Shown here piece by piece: positions 35,720-48,285 of a DNA stretch of 64,000 bases (position 1 is its first letter; every line of letters starts with the position of its first letter). The translations under genes and the position numbers were made by a program. This stretch comes from Linum tenue (lineage: Eukaryota; Streptophyta; Magnoliopsida; Malpighiales; Linaceae), in NCBI GenBank assembly GCA_946122785.1, contig CAMGYJ010000008.1, forward strand, positions 18,749,475 to 18,813,474, given 5' to 3'. Under the pieces are notes generated by a model, which saw only the letters and a program-made list of their open reading frames with translations, did not search any database and was not told the DNA's origin.

Positions 35720-37100
35720 CAGATAAGTTTAGAAGGGCTAGGAACTCTAGAGAAAGAGGTGAGTTTAACCAGAGCATAAATAATGGGCCTCGGCCTTGGT
35801 CCATCAAGCATGAAGGAGGCGTCCGCTTTTGTCGACACACCCAATCCTGGCGGATCAGGAGGCTTAGCCCAGATTGGTACAAACTTCCTGACCCAAATTT
35901 TTTTCATCTGGCCTCTTTGCGCTGACCCAGATGGATTCATTAGAGATCCTGATCTGTAATTTGAATCTTCAGAAGACATATCGCCACTCCCTACACCAGC
36001 TGCCATGCAAACACGCGAGCGATCGTTCCCGTGCAGCGATTCATCATCCGCAATCAATCTCTCTGACACTCTTCTCGTTTGTGGGAACAGAGGTGTTGGC
36101 GCTGCGGCCAGGTCCGCCTGCACAACTGTCAGTCTGTGCAACTTCTGGCAAAGAAAATTGGTATATTCTGTCAAGAAATTTCCAACCCTAATCCGAATTC
36201 TAACAAAATCGGCCGACCAATGATTCTAATCAATCTCGACCAAGGACCCGCAGAATTTCCCAATCTCTTTGATGAGGTCAACGCTTTTCAGGTGACAACG
36301 GATGCCAGTCACCAGAACCCACCGGGTATCAGAAGAGGCTCCCCTATTCTCTTATTTCCAGTGCAAGACCTTAATTAAAAGATTCTGAAAACTGCATTGA
36401 TTGAAGTATTTGATGCGCATTGCCTGATGCCAACTGGGGCAGATAAGGATCCATTCTCCGATCCCCTTGTCGACCTAGCCAAAGTTTGTGTCAATGGCCC
36501 ATTTTTTGCTCGCCCATCTCTTGAACTCTCCAGCAACAGATTGTGAGCAAACATTGTTTGAGCTGGAAAAGAGTTTGATCTCCAGGCACTTTCCCAACAG
36601 TTCCTGTCTATTTTGGACTCCTTCATCACCAACTTCTATGAATCTGTCCCTCTCAGAGCCTTTGATACAACACTTCCCTGCCCCATAGAAGCCCCCACCC
36701 TTAACAACCTCAGCAAACGTCCTGGCTTGATGGCTCGCCAGAGGTGGGAGCACCAAGGAGTCGACTGAACTCTCTAGGGAGCTTCCCTTAGCCCTTCGTT
36801 CAAGTCTATAGAAATCCTGTAGTAAGGCAATGAGGGAAGCCCACCCCAGCTTGCCATCCGATTCCGGTATCAAAACCTTATACACTCTTCCGCAGGCAAC
36901 CATTTCAGAAATCTGAAGAACAACCTTACTCTTAAGTGAGGTTCTGCCGACATGAATCACGTGTTCCCCTTCTTCTCTTAACATAACCCTTGCCAAATTT
37001 CCAGTCTCGCATTGCAGCTGTTTGAAGGATGCCTTGAAACCAATCTAGCAGATCATCACTCAGAAGGATGAACCACCCTTTCGAATATTTTGTCACATGT
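35720..37100 (-). pseudogene. LINE ORF1 remnant
   Basis: 36,996-36,475 is an open stretch (MARVMLREEGEHVIHVGR ... ARTFAEVVKGGG), and 36,174-35,719 another, in shifted frames. Upstream text near 37,060 (GWFILLSDDLLDWFQGIL) suggests ORF1 began farther 5'. It is positioned before ORF2 as in plant L1 elements, where ORF1 makes an RNA-binding protein. I see no clear zinc knuckle. 37,100-37,385 is the CT-rich 5' UTR. Confidence 0.6.
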
Positions 37101-37397
37101 AGCCGTTACCAAACAGCACTGCCGTCTTCTTCCCTTTCAACCTAGACCAGCTTGGTTCCAAACCTTGCTTTCAGTGAACACTCTTCCAATCTCCTACCAT
37201 CGCCGCCGCCAGTACCTTGACCTGTGACCTGCGAAAAAACCAGGAAAGCAACAGAAGGTGAAAAGGATTAGCCCCGACCCTTGTTCTCACCCACTCTAGA
37301 TCTCTCCCACGCCGGCTTCTCCGAGAACTAGCACGCCGGCCTCTCGCTTTCGCTCTCTCTCTCCCGTTAGAAAATTCTCTCCCGCTTGCATGATCAT

Positions 37398-38163
37398 ATT
37401 GGCATTGTGGTTTAATTGGTGAATCAATGTGTTGTTAGAATTGATGCATGATAACTGGATTGTGACTATGACGACCTATAATGATGACTGAGACGTGCAG
37501 TAGAGTTGTGTAGGGGTTCAGTTTTTCAACTGTTTGCTTACCAACTGTGACTTGGACTGATCACTTATTTTCAACAGTCGTTCATGCATCTTGTTCAGGG
37601 GATGAGAAGATAGAGCATATAGGTAGCCATGTGAGATTTGGGCATGCTCGTTTCTTTCTTGTGTGATCGATCCCTCTTCCATGATGTGTAGCATTCACGC
37701 CGTCATGGTGAATAGACATTAGGAATTGAGAGAATAAGCATTCTCAATTTTTGCATCAAATTGTCCTGACCCCACTGTTCGAGAGTGAGCAATACATTTC
37801 CTTATATTCTCTACACTCTTTATCCCGGTGAGGACCTAGATTGCTCGGTCTTGATTCTGATGTCTTGAGTTTTATGCATGAGGCTACTGTCTTGAATAAG
37901 TGGTTGAGTCAAGTCTATTTTGGTTGGTGCACAGAAGGGAGACTCCTCCTTTGCTCGACTTTGCTGCATTCGAATGTCATCTGTGGTGGTTGTCTAGGTT
38001 GCCGTTGAAATTGTTCATGTATTGATGACTAAAAGCTAGTATGATTCACGTCTTTTGTGCCGATATGATATGTCCTAAAGCTTGCATGGTTAAAATGTTT
38101 TGAGCACCTTGTGTCTGACTTGGTTTGCTTGGGGACAAGCAAACAGTTAAGTGTGGGGGAATT
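37398..38163 (+). mobile_element. Gypsy internal noncoding DNA and polypurine tract
   Basis: Continues the element interrupted by the LINE. It ends with a GGGGACAAGCAAACAG stretch and AAGTGTGGGGGAATT, a typical polypurine tract, directly before the LTR at 38,164. No coding region. Confidence 0.75.
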
Positions 38164-39146
38164 TGATAACGATGTATTTGCACTTGTTTACACCCTTATT
38201 TCTTATTCATTTGCGGCTGGTAGTCGGGTATATTTGGCCTATTTTATGCTGGATTGTGCTACTTTATCACATTTCAGGTCCCAGACGTCGAAGGAAGGGT
38301 TAGGCACGAATTTTGGGGCGTTTGGAGGTCATTCGGTGAAGCTGGGGCAAAACACGGGCAGACTACTCTAGAACACGGTCGTGTTCACTAAGGGGCACGC
38401 CGGTGCTTTTTAGTGCACGAGCTGAATCGATGCGAGGAGAAAACATGGGCGCCATTGACCATAAACACGGCCATGTCCCCAGCCCGTGTTATTTATGCCG
38501 AGAGCTCGTTGGTGACTGTTGCTGAGTATGACTACTTTGAATTCTGTTTTCCTCTCTCTCTCTATGGAGTCGACCTTTTTCTCAGTTGGGTATGAAGAAC
38601 CCTAGTTCCATGTGTTAGGGATCTTGATAGTAATGACTTTTGGATTGAGACACTGTTTGATTATAATCAAATGAGGTGTGTTTATTGAGTCAATTGAATC
38701 TTGATCAACTTCTCTTGATTCCTCCTTCAACCTGTGATAAATAGAATCTGAATAGGTTGTTAGAGCTTCTTCAATCGGTAGTAGTGAATTGATTATACGA
38801 GAGTTAATCGATTCACTTCTTTGCACTAGAATCCAATTCCAGTAGTGGAATTCTGTGTTAATTGCCTCAGCAGTCTATCCGGTGAAGCTAGTCGCCTGCC
38901 GGTTAGTCTGTCTGAGAGGGCTTGGTCAGCTTAAGAGATTCCAAGCTACTGTCGGATCTTCCGCAGTTTAATCGACTAAAGGAAATTACAAATTAGACCT
39001 TAATAAGGAGCTAGGGGGACTCATTCCCGAGTGACTCTTCTCTTGCTTTTGAAAACCGAACAATTTCCTGCTTTCTTACTGCTTTTGCTTACAATCACTC
39101 TCACTAAACTGATACCCGCTAGATAATAGATAATCACAGAGTAGGC
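38164..39146 (+). mobile_element. Gypsy (Athila-like) 3' LTR with internal deletion
   Basis: Begins TGATAACGATGTATTTGCAC and parallels 27,489-28,857. It lacks about 360 bp found at 27,852-28,205 in the other copy; the deletion joins at a TGAG microhomology near 38,525. The right end is approximate. Confidence 0.75.
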
Positions 39147-40680
39147 AGTAGATCTAGACCCCCGGTTTGATAAATTGAACTTGTCTGTCTGAGAGGTCTT
39201 AGCAACCGTGAACTGTGATAGGCCCGCGAAGCGTAAAGCCCTCTTTGAAAATCCTTCATTTCACGTTCTCGGGCTGATTATCACGGTCGTGGCGACTGTG
39301 AACTCCAATAGGCCCGCGAGACGTTTTTTCTCCTCTAGAATCCTTGCGCTTCATAGTCTGGGAGGAATCTTCACGGTCATGTGAACCATGGACTCCAAGC
39401 TTGCATCGTGATCTCCTGCTGACTGGACCTTTTGGCCCGTTTTCGCTCCTTTTCGTCCATCTTTTGATCCGAGATCGATTTTACATTCTAGAATTTGAAC
39501 ATAAAAAAACCATGCACAACCTAACGTAAAACCAAACCCCATTGTGTGAAATCGCCTCAAACATCCAAGGAAAAAGGGGGTAAAATGTGTGCATTTTTGC
39601 CCGAATCACTCCCACGCACTTAGACTTTTGCTTGTCCACAAGCAAAACCAATTTCAAACAAGGTAATATCTCAACCTAACAAGATAACTCGAGGACAAAT
39701 CAAAGGGCTCAAAGTGTTCTAATCTCAATGGCTATCAGGCATCAACACATGGACAAAATTTAAGCAATACCTCCACCCACCACAAACAACATTCGGGTGC
39801 ATTAAGAATGTGCAAACGAAAAGTTCTCAACTTGTTCACAAAACAACACAAGACTCGAAAAGACTACTCCTCAACCAAAATCGAACATGCATAGAGATCA
39901 AGTCCAAGGAACAAACGACTAGGAGAACTAGGTCCTCACTGGGATGAAATATGAACATACGGCACATGAATGAAAAATCACTCACTCTTGACCTGTGGGG
40001 TCGAAACCATTTGATGCAAAAAAATGTGCATATCAACACTTAACCCTGTCGTCTCTTTGCCACGGCGGTAACCTCTAAATGCTAAAGCTCACATGGTGGT
40101 TGTCATCACTAGCTTGTCTGGAGGTTTTAGACACGGGTTCAAATGACTGGCAAGGGTGTTGGACATGGGGAAAAGGCCTTTTTGAGTGGTGGCAAGCAAA
40201 GCATGAGATTCCACATCTTCAACCTAAAACAAAAGGTTCTATGGTTTCTATAAGAACCTTCCCTACAACCAATGGCCACTAGCATCGGCCAAAAACCACA
40301 CTTCCCTTATTTCAAACCACTAGCAATCACAAACTATATTCAAACACACTTCCTCGGTCAATCATGCTATTCAATTTCCAAGCATGGTAGTGAAGGAGGT
40401 CAACAAACAATAGGTGTTTCAATGGCTTGAGTGCCAATAAACCCTTTCTTAGAGCATACACTTTACATTTTTTGTGGCAACTCCTTATCTTTTATTTACC
40501 CCTTTTTATTACCTCATTTTCACTTCTTTTTCTTTCTTTCCATTTTCTTTCTTTACTCTCTTTTGTTCTTTTTGAGGGGGGGGGGGGGGGTTACTAGGAA
40601 GCTAAACACATCACAAAAATCAACTTCAACATTGTTGTTCATCCTTATCTTGTGCCACGAGCTTGGTGGAGAACTCTGCA
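39147..40680 (-). mobile_element. Second Gypsy LTR piece with internal noncoding DNA
   Basis: On the minus strand an LTR begins TGATTCGGGCAAAAATG at about 39,602, preceded by AGTCTAAGTGCGTGGGAG (polypurine-type tract). The LTR text resembles that ending at 54,541. 39,610-40,680 is internal noncoding DNA with a G16 run at about 40,575. No gene. Confidence 0.55.
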
Positions 40681-43529
40681 GATGACTGTCTGCACCTCGT
40701 TGTTAGTCTTTACCGTCATAGGATTGTCACCTCGTACTTGGCAGAGCTGCTAGCTGCTGGAAATGGTATGCTCTTGAGGGGTAGAGTATGATGCAATTGG
40801 AGGGGATTTTATAGTCATCATTCCCCAGCTTCTCAAAGGGATAGAGTCTGATGTAATTGGAGAACTGAGGCTCAGGGACTGCCTGCATATGATAGCTACT
40901 CTAGACATAGGCTTAGAATTTTTTGGGCTCTTAGGACTGCCAATCAAACTGATAGTAGTGTGCAAAGAAAAGGCCTTTCTTTGTCTAGTTTAGAGTTACT
41001 TTCATTTATTTTTGCTACTTAGGTGAGAAGAGATTTCTCGGATATACATTTTGTTTCTTGTATTGTATTATATTGTCATATCTCAAATAAAAATAAATTT
41101 TTAGCTCGCTTATTCTCAGTGTTTCGCGTATGAACTGTAGAGCGTTCCATCTTCATCTTCATTCTTTTTTGTTTTTAACAACGGCTTAGTCGACTCCACT
41201 TTCTCCTTTATTCTTATTTGTCAATGTGGTGGTGCGAAAACTAGAGCAAGAACGAGAATCTAGAGTGATGGACTCGGGATTTTTATCGAGGTGTCTCAGT
41301 CGATAAAATTAAATAATCAATGAAAATAAATTTATTCATAAAGTGCACAACTCCATTGTTATCATAGTGAGAGAAGATGACTTTTTATATTCTTAAATAT
41401 TTATAAAAATAAATTCATAACTTATTTTGTGACTCAAAACCTTTTTAATTTTTTCAATCAAACAATCAATGATAAATTGCTCGCTCATCCAGCTTTAATA
41501 TTGTTCTTGATTAATGTTTAGCTGAAAAAAACAAGTTCACAGTTTTGCAGTTGAACAAAAAAAGTCAGCACTAACTTTATAAACAAGTAAACCAAAGAAT
41601 AATAGTTATGCTTTCCAGCATGTACATTTTATTACAAATCTATTCAAGTCCCCTATAATTTGACATGTAAGATTCTAAAAAAGTGGGGGAAACAAAAAAC
41701 CTGAAAATTGGGATTTAGAGCTCTAAACTTCAAATTACTTATTATTTGAAGGAAAGATTAGCGAATGACTCATTCCGAATATCACACTTAAATTCTACCT
41801 AAAGTCCAAGTATAAATCTTAAATAGGTGCAATACCTTTCTTTCTTTTTTAACAAATTGTGTAATAGTGCTATGAAACAGACCACCCATGAACGCTACGC
41901 TTATTATGGTCTGTTCTTACTTCCGGTGGTGAGAAATTGTGAATTGAGAATCATATTCGCCTACCGCACTGTGTCTGGCTGGTGGCTGCTTACTGTGCTC
42001 TCTAGAGTTATGAAACAGACTACCCATGAACGTTACCCTTAAGAGTCCATAACTTTGCGAAAAACCAAATTTAGGCAATCAAAGGTGGTGGATGTGTGAT
42101 GATTTTTTATGGCTTAATTGTTTGTGAATTGGATATCTGATCTTTGTATGATTAGAGGGGATGTTTGCTTAATAGAATAATCCATTTTAATTCATGTTTA
42201 TTTTTAACATGAAGTTTAGTAACTCAAAACCTTCGAGACACATATCACCTACTGCATTGTATCATTTTGCCTTGGTGCTTGCTGTGTTGTCAAACTTCTT
42301 TGCTGCTGTTGCATTTACACTAACAGGGGAGTTAAGAACCCATGAATGTTTCCGTTTGACATAAACAACAGGACTTACTTCTAAATCGTGCATTAAAGAT
42401 GATTGGAGGAAACATCTTTGTTGCAGTTGATATACTGGAGACCATAACAAAAGCAACGTATAACATCAAAACCAACCATCTGAACTATTAGCATTGTTGC
42501 TTTACTCTTTTTTCGTGGTTGAGTCTCCTTCAAAAAATTTAGTTTGATTTTAGAAAATTTTGCTTCTGCAGTCCTGTCTTGCCACCAACGCGTTCAGTAG
42601 ATGGCGAAGGCTATTTTTGTGTTGTTGTTGCTGGTTTAGGGATCGGTTTGTGAAGAAGAGGGGAAAGAGAGGTGGATAACTCTTTTCTACGACAAAAATG
42701 GAGTGAAGAAAGGAATTATGATCAGTAAGGATATGGTTATCTTACATAACAGTCTCTATTCTGTTTGAATTGAGCTTGGGAGGCAGTGATAAGGACGAGT
42801 TGCATCCAATTCATAGTGATAAGAGTGCTATGAACTGTGATCATGTCTTATTTCAAGTTAGAAGGTAGTTTCAGTATAAGGATTATTTAATTTGACAAGT
42901 TGTTTCGTCCATGATTCTTGGTAGTTTCAGTGCCATTCTAGCCATTGTTTAGTCTGCAATTTTTGAGAATTGATGTGCGAGTAATGACTTTCACTTAGCT
43001 TCAACTATTATGTGTGTATTTATTGGCATGTGATAGAATTCTCTTTTCCTTTTCTTTGAATTCAGTTTCATACTCTAATTGTATCATTTGTACATAGGCA
43101 AATCATGCTCGAGATGACAACTCGCTGATATGGGTGGTGCAAGGAATGAAGCCATCATTAGAATTCAGACCGACAACGGGGAGGGATGCCCAGGACTAAT
43201 TCAATGATGATTGATGATGGTATAATAAAAACTGCAGTCTGCATCAGCACCAATTTCTAGGCCTAAGTAAAGTTATTCAACCCAGAACTCTGCTTAGCGC
43301 TAAAAATTGCCCTCACCCAACCTTGATCCTGTTTGACCCACTTCTGAAGAGTCAAGATATATGACTAATCCTCTCCGTTCATATTTTCTTATTAACTCTT
43401 TCTGACCCTTTAGGTTGGGGCGGGTCGGGAAGAATTGGATTAGTGGGTCGGTCCTAATCAAGTGGAATCTCAATCCCTTCATTCTCACTTGCTTTCTCTC
43501 CCATTCCACAAGTGGGTAACATAGAGTAA
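40681..43529. other. AT-rich DNA, no gene recognised
   Basis: No supported coding region. 41,755-41,830 resembles Gypsy text at 26,705-26,780. ATGAAACAGAC(C/T)ACCCATGAACG occurs twice (about 41,872 and 42,010). GATAGAGTCTGATGTAATTGG at 40,840 repeats the phrase at 40,780 in altered form. The part before 43,558 probably belongs to a Helitron. Confidence 0.4.
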
Positions 43530-43558
43530 TCCGGCCAACGGGCCGGGTAATAAGCTAG
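43530..43558 (+). mobile_element. Helitron 3' terminus
   Basis: CCGGCC-AACG-GGCCGG hairpin, 8-9 bp, then CTAG followed by T. The 5' end is not located; a TCTATTCAAG preceded by A at about 41,640 is only a guess. Confidence 0.75.
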
Positions 43559-43679
43559 TATTTATAGGTAATCATAACTTGATCAAACCAAAGATCTCAA
43601 GACAATTAGTTGATATTATTTTTGCGTATTAAGTTTTATGGTAATTTTTGTTTCTGAAAAAGGCGGTGGCAGGTCGTAG

Positions 43680-46600
43680 TTGTTAAGAAATCTCGAGGGT
43701 AATTTGGTCAATCGACTAAAACGATCTAAAGAGGTTAAGAAAATCGGCCGCCTCTCTCAGCCTCTCTCTCTCCTGATCTCTCGATCTTCCTCTCTGAAAA
43801 AACGGAGGAAAAATCAAACCCTCTGCTCCTTCCATCTTCTCCCCCTCTCATTCGATCTCTCTATCGCCATCTGCTTCTCCTCGCGGCTTCTACTCCATTT
43901 CTCGATCTGTCCTTCTCACCTCGTTTTTTTTGGGAACGACTAGGGGAAAGGAAGAAGCGGACGGCGGCAGCGGCGGCGGCTAGAGCCGATGATGGTTCGA
44001 ACGACGGCGACAAGAAAATCGACGCCGACGATAGTACTGGCAACGGCGACGGCGGAGGAGGTAAGATTTGCTACTTGTTCATTTTGCATGTCGGATTTAG
44101 GGGTTCGATTTGGTTGGTTAGGGTTGTTTGGAGACTCGGATCTTTTCAGGTTCAGGATTCTGACTGTGTTTGGTTATTTTTGCGGTTTTTTGTTCTCGCG
44201 AGGGAAGAAAAGGGAAGCCTACTTGGTTCTTGACAGCGATGAGCTCGGCAGTGCTAGTATCGGGGAAAAGAGCTGAGGGAGAAGAAGAAGAGAAGTCGGC
44301 GAGCTCCGGTGAAACTGCCGACGACTGACACGATGGGTAGGTGAGTTAAATTTAGTTTTTGTTTCGATTCTGGATTTTTTTTGGGCCTGATCGAGGCGGG
44401 AATGGGAAGTAGCTCTCGGCAGAGAGGGGCGATGGAGGAGCAAGGGAAACAAGGCCGGACGGCGACTTACGGTGATTGATCAGCGAGGACGGCCGGTGCC
44501 ATCTTCGGCGACGACGGGAACGACGGCGTCAACGACGATCAGGGGTAAGTGATGGTTTTAGATTGCATGTCTGGTTTTTGAGGTTTTTGTTGTTTTGGGA
44601 TTGATTGTTGTTTAGTTTTGATTTCAGGGTTGTCTTTCGGTCAAGGGAAGGGAAAACGAGGATCCCCGCCGGTCAGAGACTTACCGGCGATGGACGCGGC
44701 GGTGAGGGTAAGACGGGTTTTTTCTTGCATGTCGTATTTGGGGGTTCTTTTGGCGAATTCGATTTATTTGGTGATTCGATCTTTTCGGGTTTGGGGTTCT
44801 CTGACTATGTTTTATTGTCTCTGGGGTTTTGGTTCTGGTTTTGGTCGAAGGAAATGGAAGAAAGGGACTCGCCGGATCCATTATAGGATCTCGCCGGCGA
44901 CGAAGATGACGACGGCAGGGTGGTGTCCCTGTGGTAAGTTTTTTTAGGTTCTACTGAATCTTGTTTTGCTTTAGATTTCTGGGTTTGGATTTCTGATTTG
45001 CTTCTTTTTGGGTTTTGATTTTATGGCCTCGGAAGCTATAGGAAAAGGCGAGTACCGAGACTGCACCGCCGCCGAGGACAGTAGCGCCGGTGACAGGATG
45101 AGGTGAGGGCTCGTTTTATGCCTTTGATTTTGACTCTACTTGAAGGGGTCTGACTTCTATCCTAAGTTGATGTGGGTAGGAGTTCTCAAGGTTGGAAATG
45201 AATGCTATTGTGCATTAGAAAATGATGTTTGGTATGTTCTTTAGCTATTATTTTGGTATGCTGAGTTTTAATGTTTGATTGTTTTAGGTTTATGATTTGG
45301 AAACCCAGATTTGTGTTAAAATGACAATAGTTCATAAACCTGATAGCTACCTGAAGTCACTACTATTGCGTGAGATCCTTTAGGAGCTTTGTGTCATTTC
45401 TTTCGATTCTTACAATGTTGGGCTGATGTAGGTATAAACTTTGGGATTGATTAAGTTGTCAAATTAGTGGTTTTTATGATGTATGTAAATCTGCAATCTT
45501 TGTGCTCGTGGTGCTTGAACCTGGGAGTCTGTTTTGTGGTGTTCATAGTAATTTTTGGATTTTGAAGTTTATGGCTTGAAAAATCATATGGAAATTTTGT
45601 GTTTATAACTGGAATTTTGTGCGAATATGGTATCTTTCAAATCTGAGATTTCTATAAGCTTATTGTAGCTTATGTGTTTTGATGTTAGTTTAGTTGTATA
45701 TGTGGTGGAAAGCTAAGTAAAACTACTAAAACGAAACACAAATAGGAAACGTGTAGCTTCTAACATGTGATATGATTGATCAATGGAAATACTGATAAGT
45801 GGAAACAATGAAGTAGATGACATAAGCTAATATATAGGTATAGAAAGAACTATAATGAACTTGTAAAGAAAGCAAGCAAAAATCTGATTTGTTTGTTTAT
45901 TTTGTTATCATGGTGGTGAGATTAACCATCTTATAATTTGGTTGGAGTTAATTTTAGCTGGATTGCTTTTAGAGATCTAAATCGACTTGTACAGCTTGGA
46001 TTAATCATTATATGGATACTGGATGATGATTTATGATTTTTAGTGACTACCAACCTTTTTGACCTTTTTTGTTGTTTGGGTGATGATTCTCCCCCTCCTT
46101 GATTCTCTGAGCTTCTTTGTCCGCTACCTCCTTTGTGCTTTTGCTGATGTTGGCGGCAGGGGAGGATGTTTGTGGTGAGGTTTTTTGTTGTCCTTTTTGG
46201 ATTTGTTTTTGGCTTCTGTTTGTGTGTGTGGTGTATCGGCTAAGAGTAGAAGGAAGTAGAATGAGATTGTCTTATTGCTATCTCTTTTCCTCGTGTATGT
46301 TTTGTGTGTTGCTAAAAGAAAGAAGAAGAAATGAGTGGAAGTGGGATTTTGCAGAGTTTTGTTCTCTCTGTTCTGCTCTGTTTCTGTTGGGGTTAAGAGG
46401 GTGTCCCTGTTTCTGCAGAGTTTCGTTAAGAAGAAGTTGTCTCTTTATGGTGGGCTTGTGGCTGAAAAAGAAGGCGAAAGAAGTGGAAGAGGGTTTCAGG
46501 CTGTGGCTGTGTGTTTTGGAAGGGAAGGAGTTTGGGAATGACCAAGAGATGAAGAAGAAGAAGAAGAAGAGAGGAAGTCTGCTGGGGGTGGTTTTTTGCA

Positions 46601-47267
46601 GAGTTTGGTTTCAGAGAAGCCTCCTCGTTGTAAGTGCCCAAAGGCCTCTTTTTATAGAAAGAGGCTGCTTAGGCAGCAAGCAAGCTACAATACCCAATTT
46701 GGTCTGACCGGGTTTCGGTCATTGGTTGGACCAGGTTTGGGTTTTCGGTTAGATTGGTCATGGGTTAGGTCAGAACAGGTCAACGGATCAGTTTGGCCAG
46801 CTTTGACTTCTTTTGACAGTTGACTCCTTGGTTGGGCTTTGACTTGAGCCCAATCTCTTTTATTTATACAATTTTAAAGGTCATTTATGTAACAACTTTG
46901 TAGTAATGTATTTGTACATGTAAATGGAACTTATTTTAATAAGATTGTTATTTTATTTCTTTATCTTTAATGTTCCAAAGTTGAGTCCAATCCTCACTAG
47001 ACCCACCGTCTTAAGAAAACGATCAAACTCATACGATAGCAAAATGAAGTCTCATGTCTCGCTCGTCTAATCAAAGCAAAAGAAGTCAACTCTCATCGCT
47101 ATTGCTTAATCTTGTCAAGTTATGGCGATCACGACCAATCTTGAGCACTATCAATATGTTTTTTATTTTGAAGATCAATTAAGATTTGCTATTGCAAACT
47201 TTAGACAAAACACTAAAATTATTTAATTAAATATATGTTCTAGCCCGGACAAAAAGTGGTGTCTACA
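43680..47267 (+). mobile_element. Gypsy-like long LTR (Tat/Ogre-like), solo or truncated
   Basis: It ends AGCCCGGACAAAAAGTGG...GTCTACA, like the LTR ending at 3,326. TATA-like CTTTTTATAGAAAGAGG at about 46,650 sits in the same relative place. The 5' third is GC-rich and contains two related blocks (44,060-44,220 and 44,705-44,850) with GCATGTCG and GATCTTTTC/CGATCTTTTCGG phrases. Reading frames such as 46,117-46,707 have no domain. The left boundary is not defined. Confidence 0.45.
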
Positions 47268-47535
47268 AACCGTTAGGCCAAGGAATGCATTATAGGCTAC
47301 GATGTAGCCCTCTTGGCCCAAGCACTTGAGGGTTGACTAACCTTCTCCGTCAAATTGAGGTTTGGATGGCTTAATCACAATTAACCTAGGTGTCTAATTT
47401 CAGTTTAGAGGTTTGCCCTATCTTAACCTAGTTAGGAGGCATGGAATTCCTAAGAAGACCTAGCTCAATTTGAGCCTCTTAAGATAAGGGGGTTTCTCTC
47501 TAAGCTAGGTTAAAGTAGCACAATAGATTACCAAG
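47268..47535 (-). mobile_element. Outer Gypsy LTR, first part
   Basis: Continues at 53,734 across the nested element, judged by the CCAAG duplication. Text such as GGCCAAGGAATGC ... TTGGCC ... AGGTTTGCCCTATCTTAACC parallels 27,060-27,260. Noncoding. Confidence 0.6.
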
Positions 47536-48000
47536 TGATGAACTGTAACCCACGATTCAAGGGTTTTGCTTGTAACTCACAAGCGAGAGAACGACGTAGG
47601 TGTCAAAATACCTTTTAGTTTATTGATTGGATACCAGGAACTAATGCCGAACTTACATATTTATATAATAAATAAACCTAATATGTAAACCTAATACTAC
47701 CCGAACTCCTATTCTTACTCGGCTACCCCTCTCCTTGCTAACCACGAAACCCAAACCCACAAGAAACCCAACACGACCACTCTACCCCTAAAGCCCAACC
47801 CGAAAATATACTCATCAATCCTTCCCCCTCAAAGAACCTTGTCCGCAAGGTTCTCTTGTCGACCAGTCGCAGAGGACGACGATGAACGCAGTTGCTGCTC
47901 TTGCGACGAAAAAACTTGCGTCGCTTCCGGAACTTCCAGTTCGCAAATCGTCCTATGTTTGCCTTCCTTCCGATGACTGGGGCATGGATTGCTAGCTGAA

Positions 48001-48280
48001 TTATTGGGACTCCAAACTCGGCAGCTTGAGCTGCAACATAAATACAAAATCCTTTGGCAAAATGGCTAGCGCTTGGGCCAAATAAAAGTAGGCTTGATCG
48101 GCCTCCATAATCATCATCTTGGTCCCATGAAAATTTCCTTCTTGTGTGTTTAATTTGAGGGATAAGTAGTGGGCTACGCAAACCCAAGCCACCAAAATCC
48201 AAACGTCCATCCGGTGCACGCGGTATCGAAGACGGATCTCGTTGACGGCCTCGCATAAGTTATAATCACCCTTGCGCACT
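48001..48280 (-). pseudogene. Small LTR element reading frame, second half
   Basis: Continues the frame of 53,404-53,142 once the Copia and one ATTTC copy are removed. The combined length is 543 nt, a multiple of three, ending in TAA at 48,001-48,003. It begins VRKGDYNLCEAVNEIRLRYR and ends LPSLESQ. No known domain; a hydrophobic stretch (VWILVAWVCVAHYL) could be a membrane segment. Confidence 0.55.
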
Positions 48281-48285
48281 ATTTC

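Larger units (their letters stand above)
29397..37385 (-). mobile_element. Full-length decayed LINE with 12-bp target duplication
   Basis: TTGCATGATCAT flanks the element at 29,385-29,396 and 37,386-37,397. The minus-strand 3' end has a short poly(A) (29,397-29,402). Without the Helitron (32,423-34,075) it is about 6.3 kb, the size of a plant L1-type LINE with ORF1 and ORF2 (endonuclease, reverse transcriptase, zinc-binding C-terminus). Many frameshifts and stops mean it is inactive. A 155-bp 3' piece is present in the left palindrome arm. Confidence 0.92.

Noticed and set aside
35438..35779. Plus-strand frame of 113 codons
   Set aside because: It lies antisense to LINE ORF1 remnants and has no domain.
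46117..46707. A 196-codon open frame on the plus strand
   Set aside because: Low-complexity translation rich in Cys, Phe and Lys runs, inside an LTR-like region, with no domain and no splice partner.
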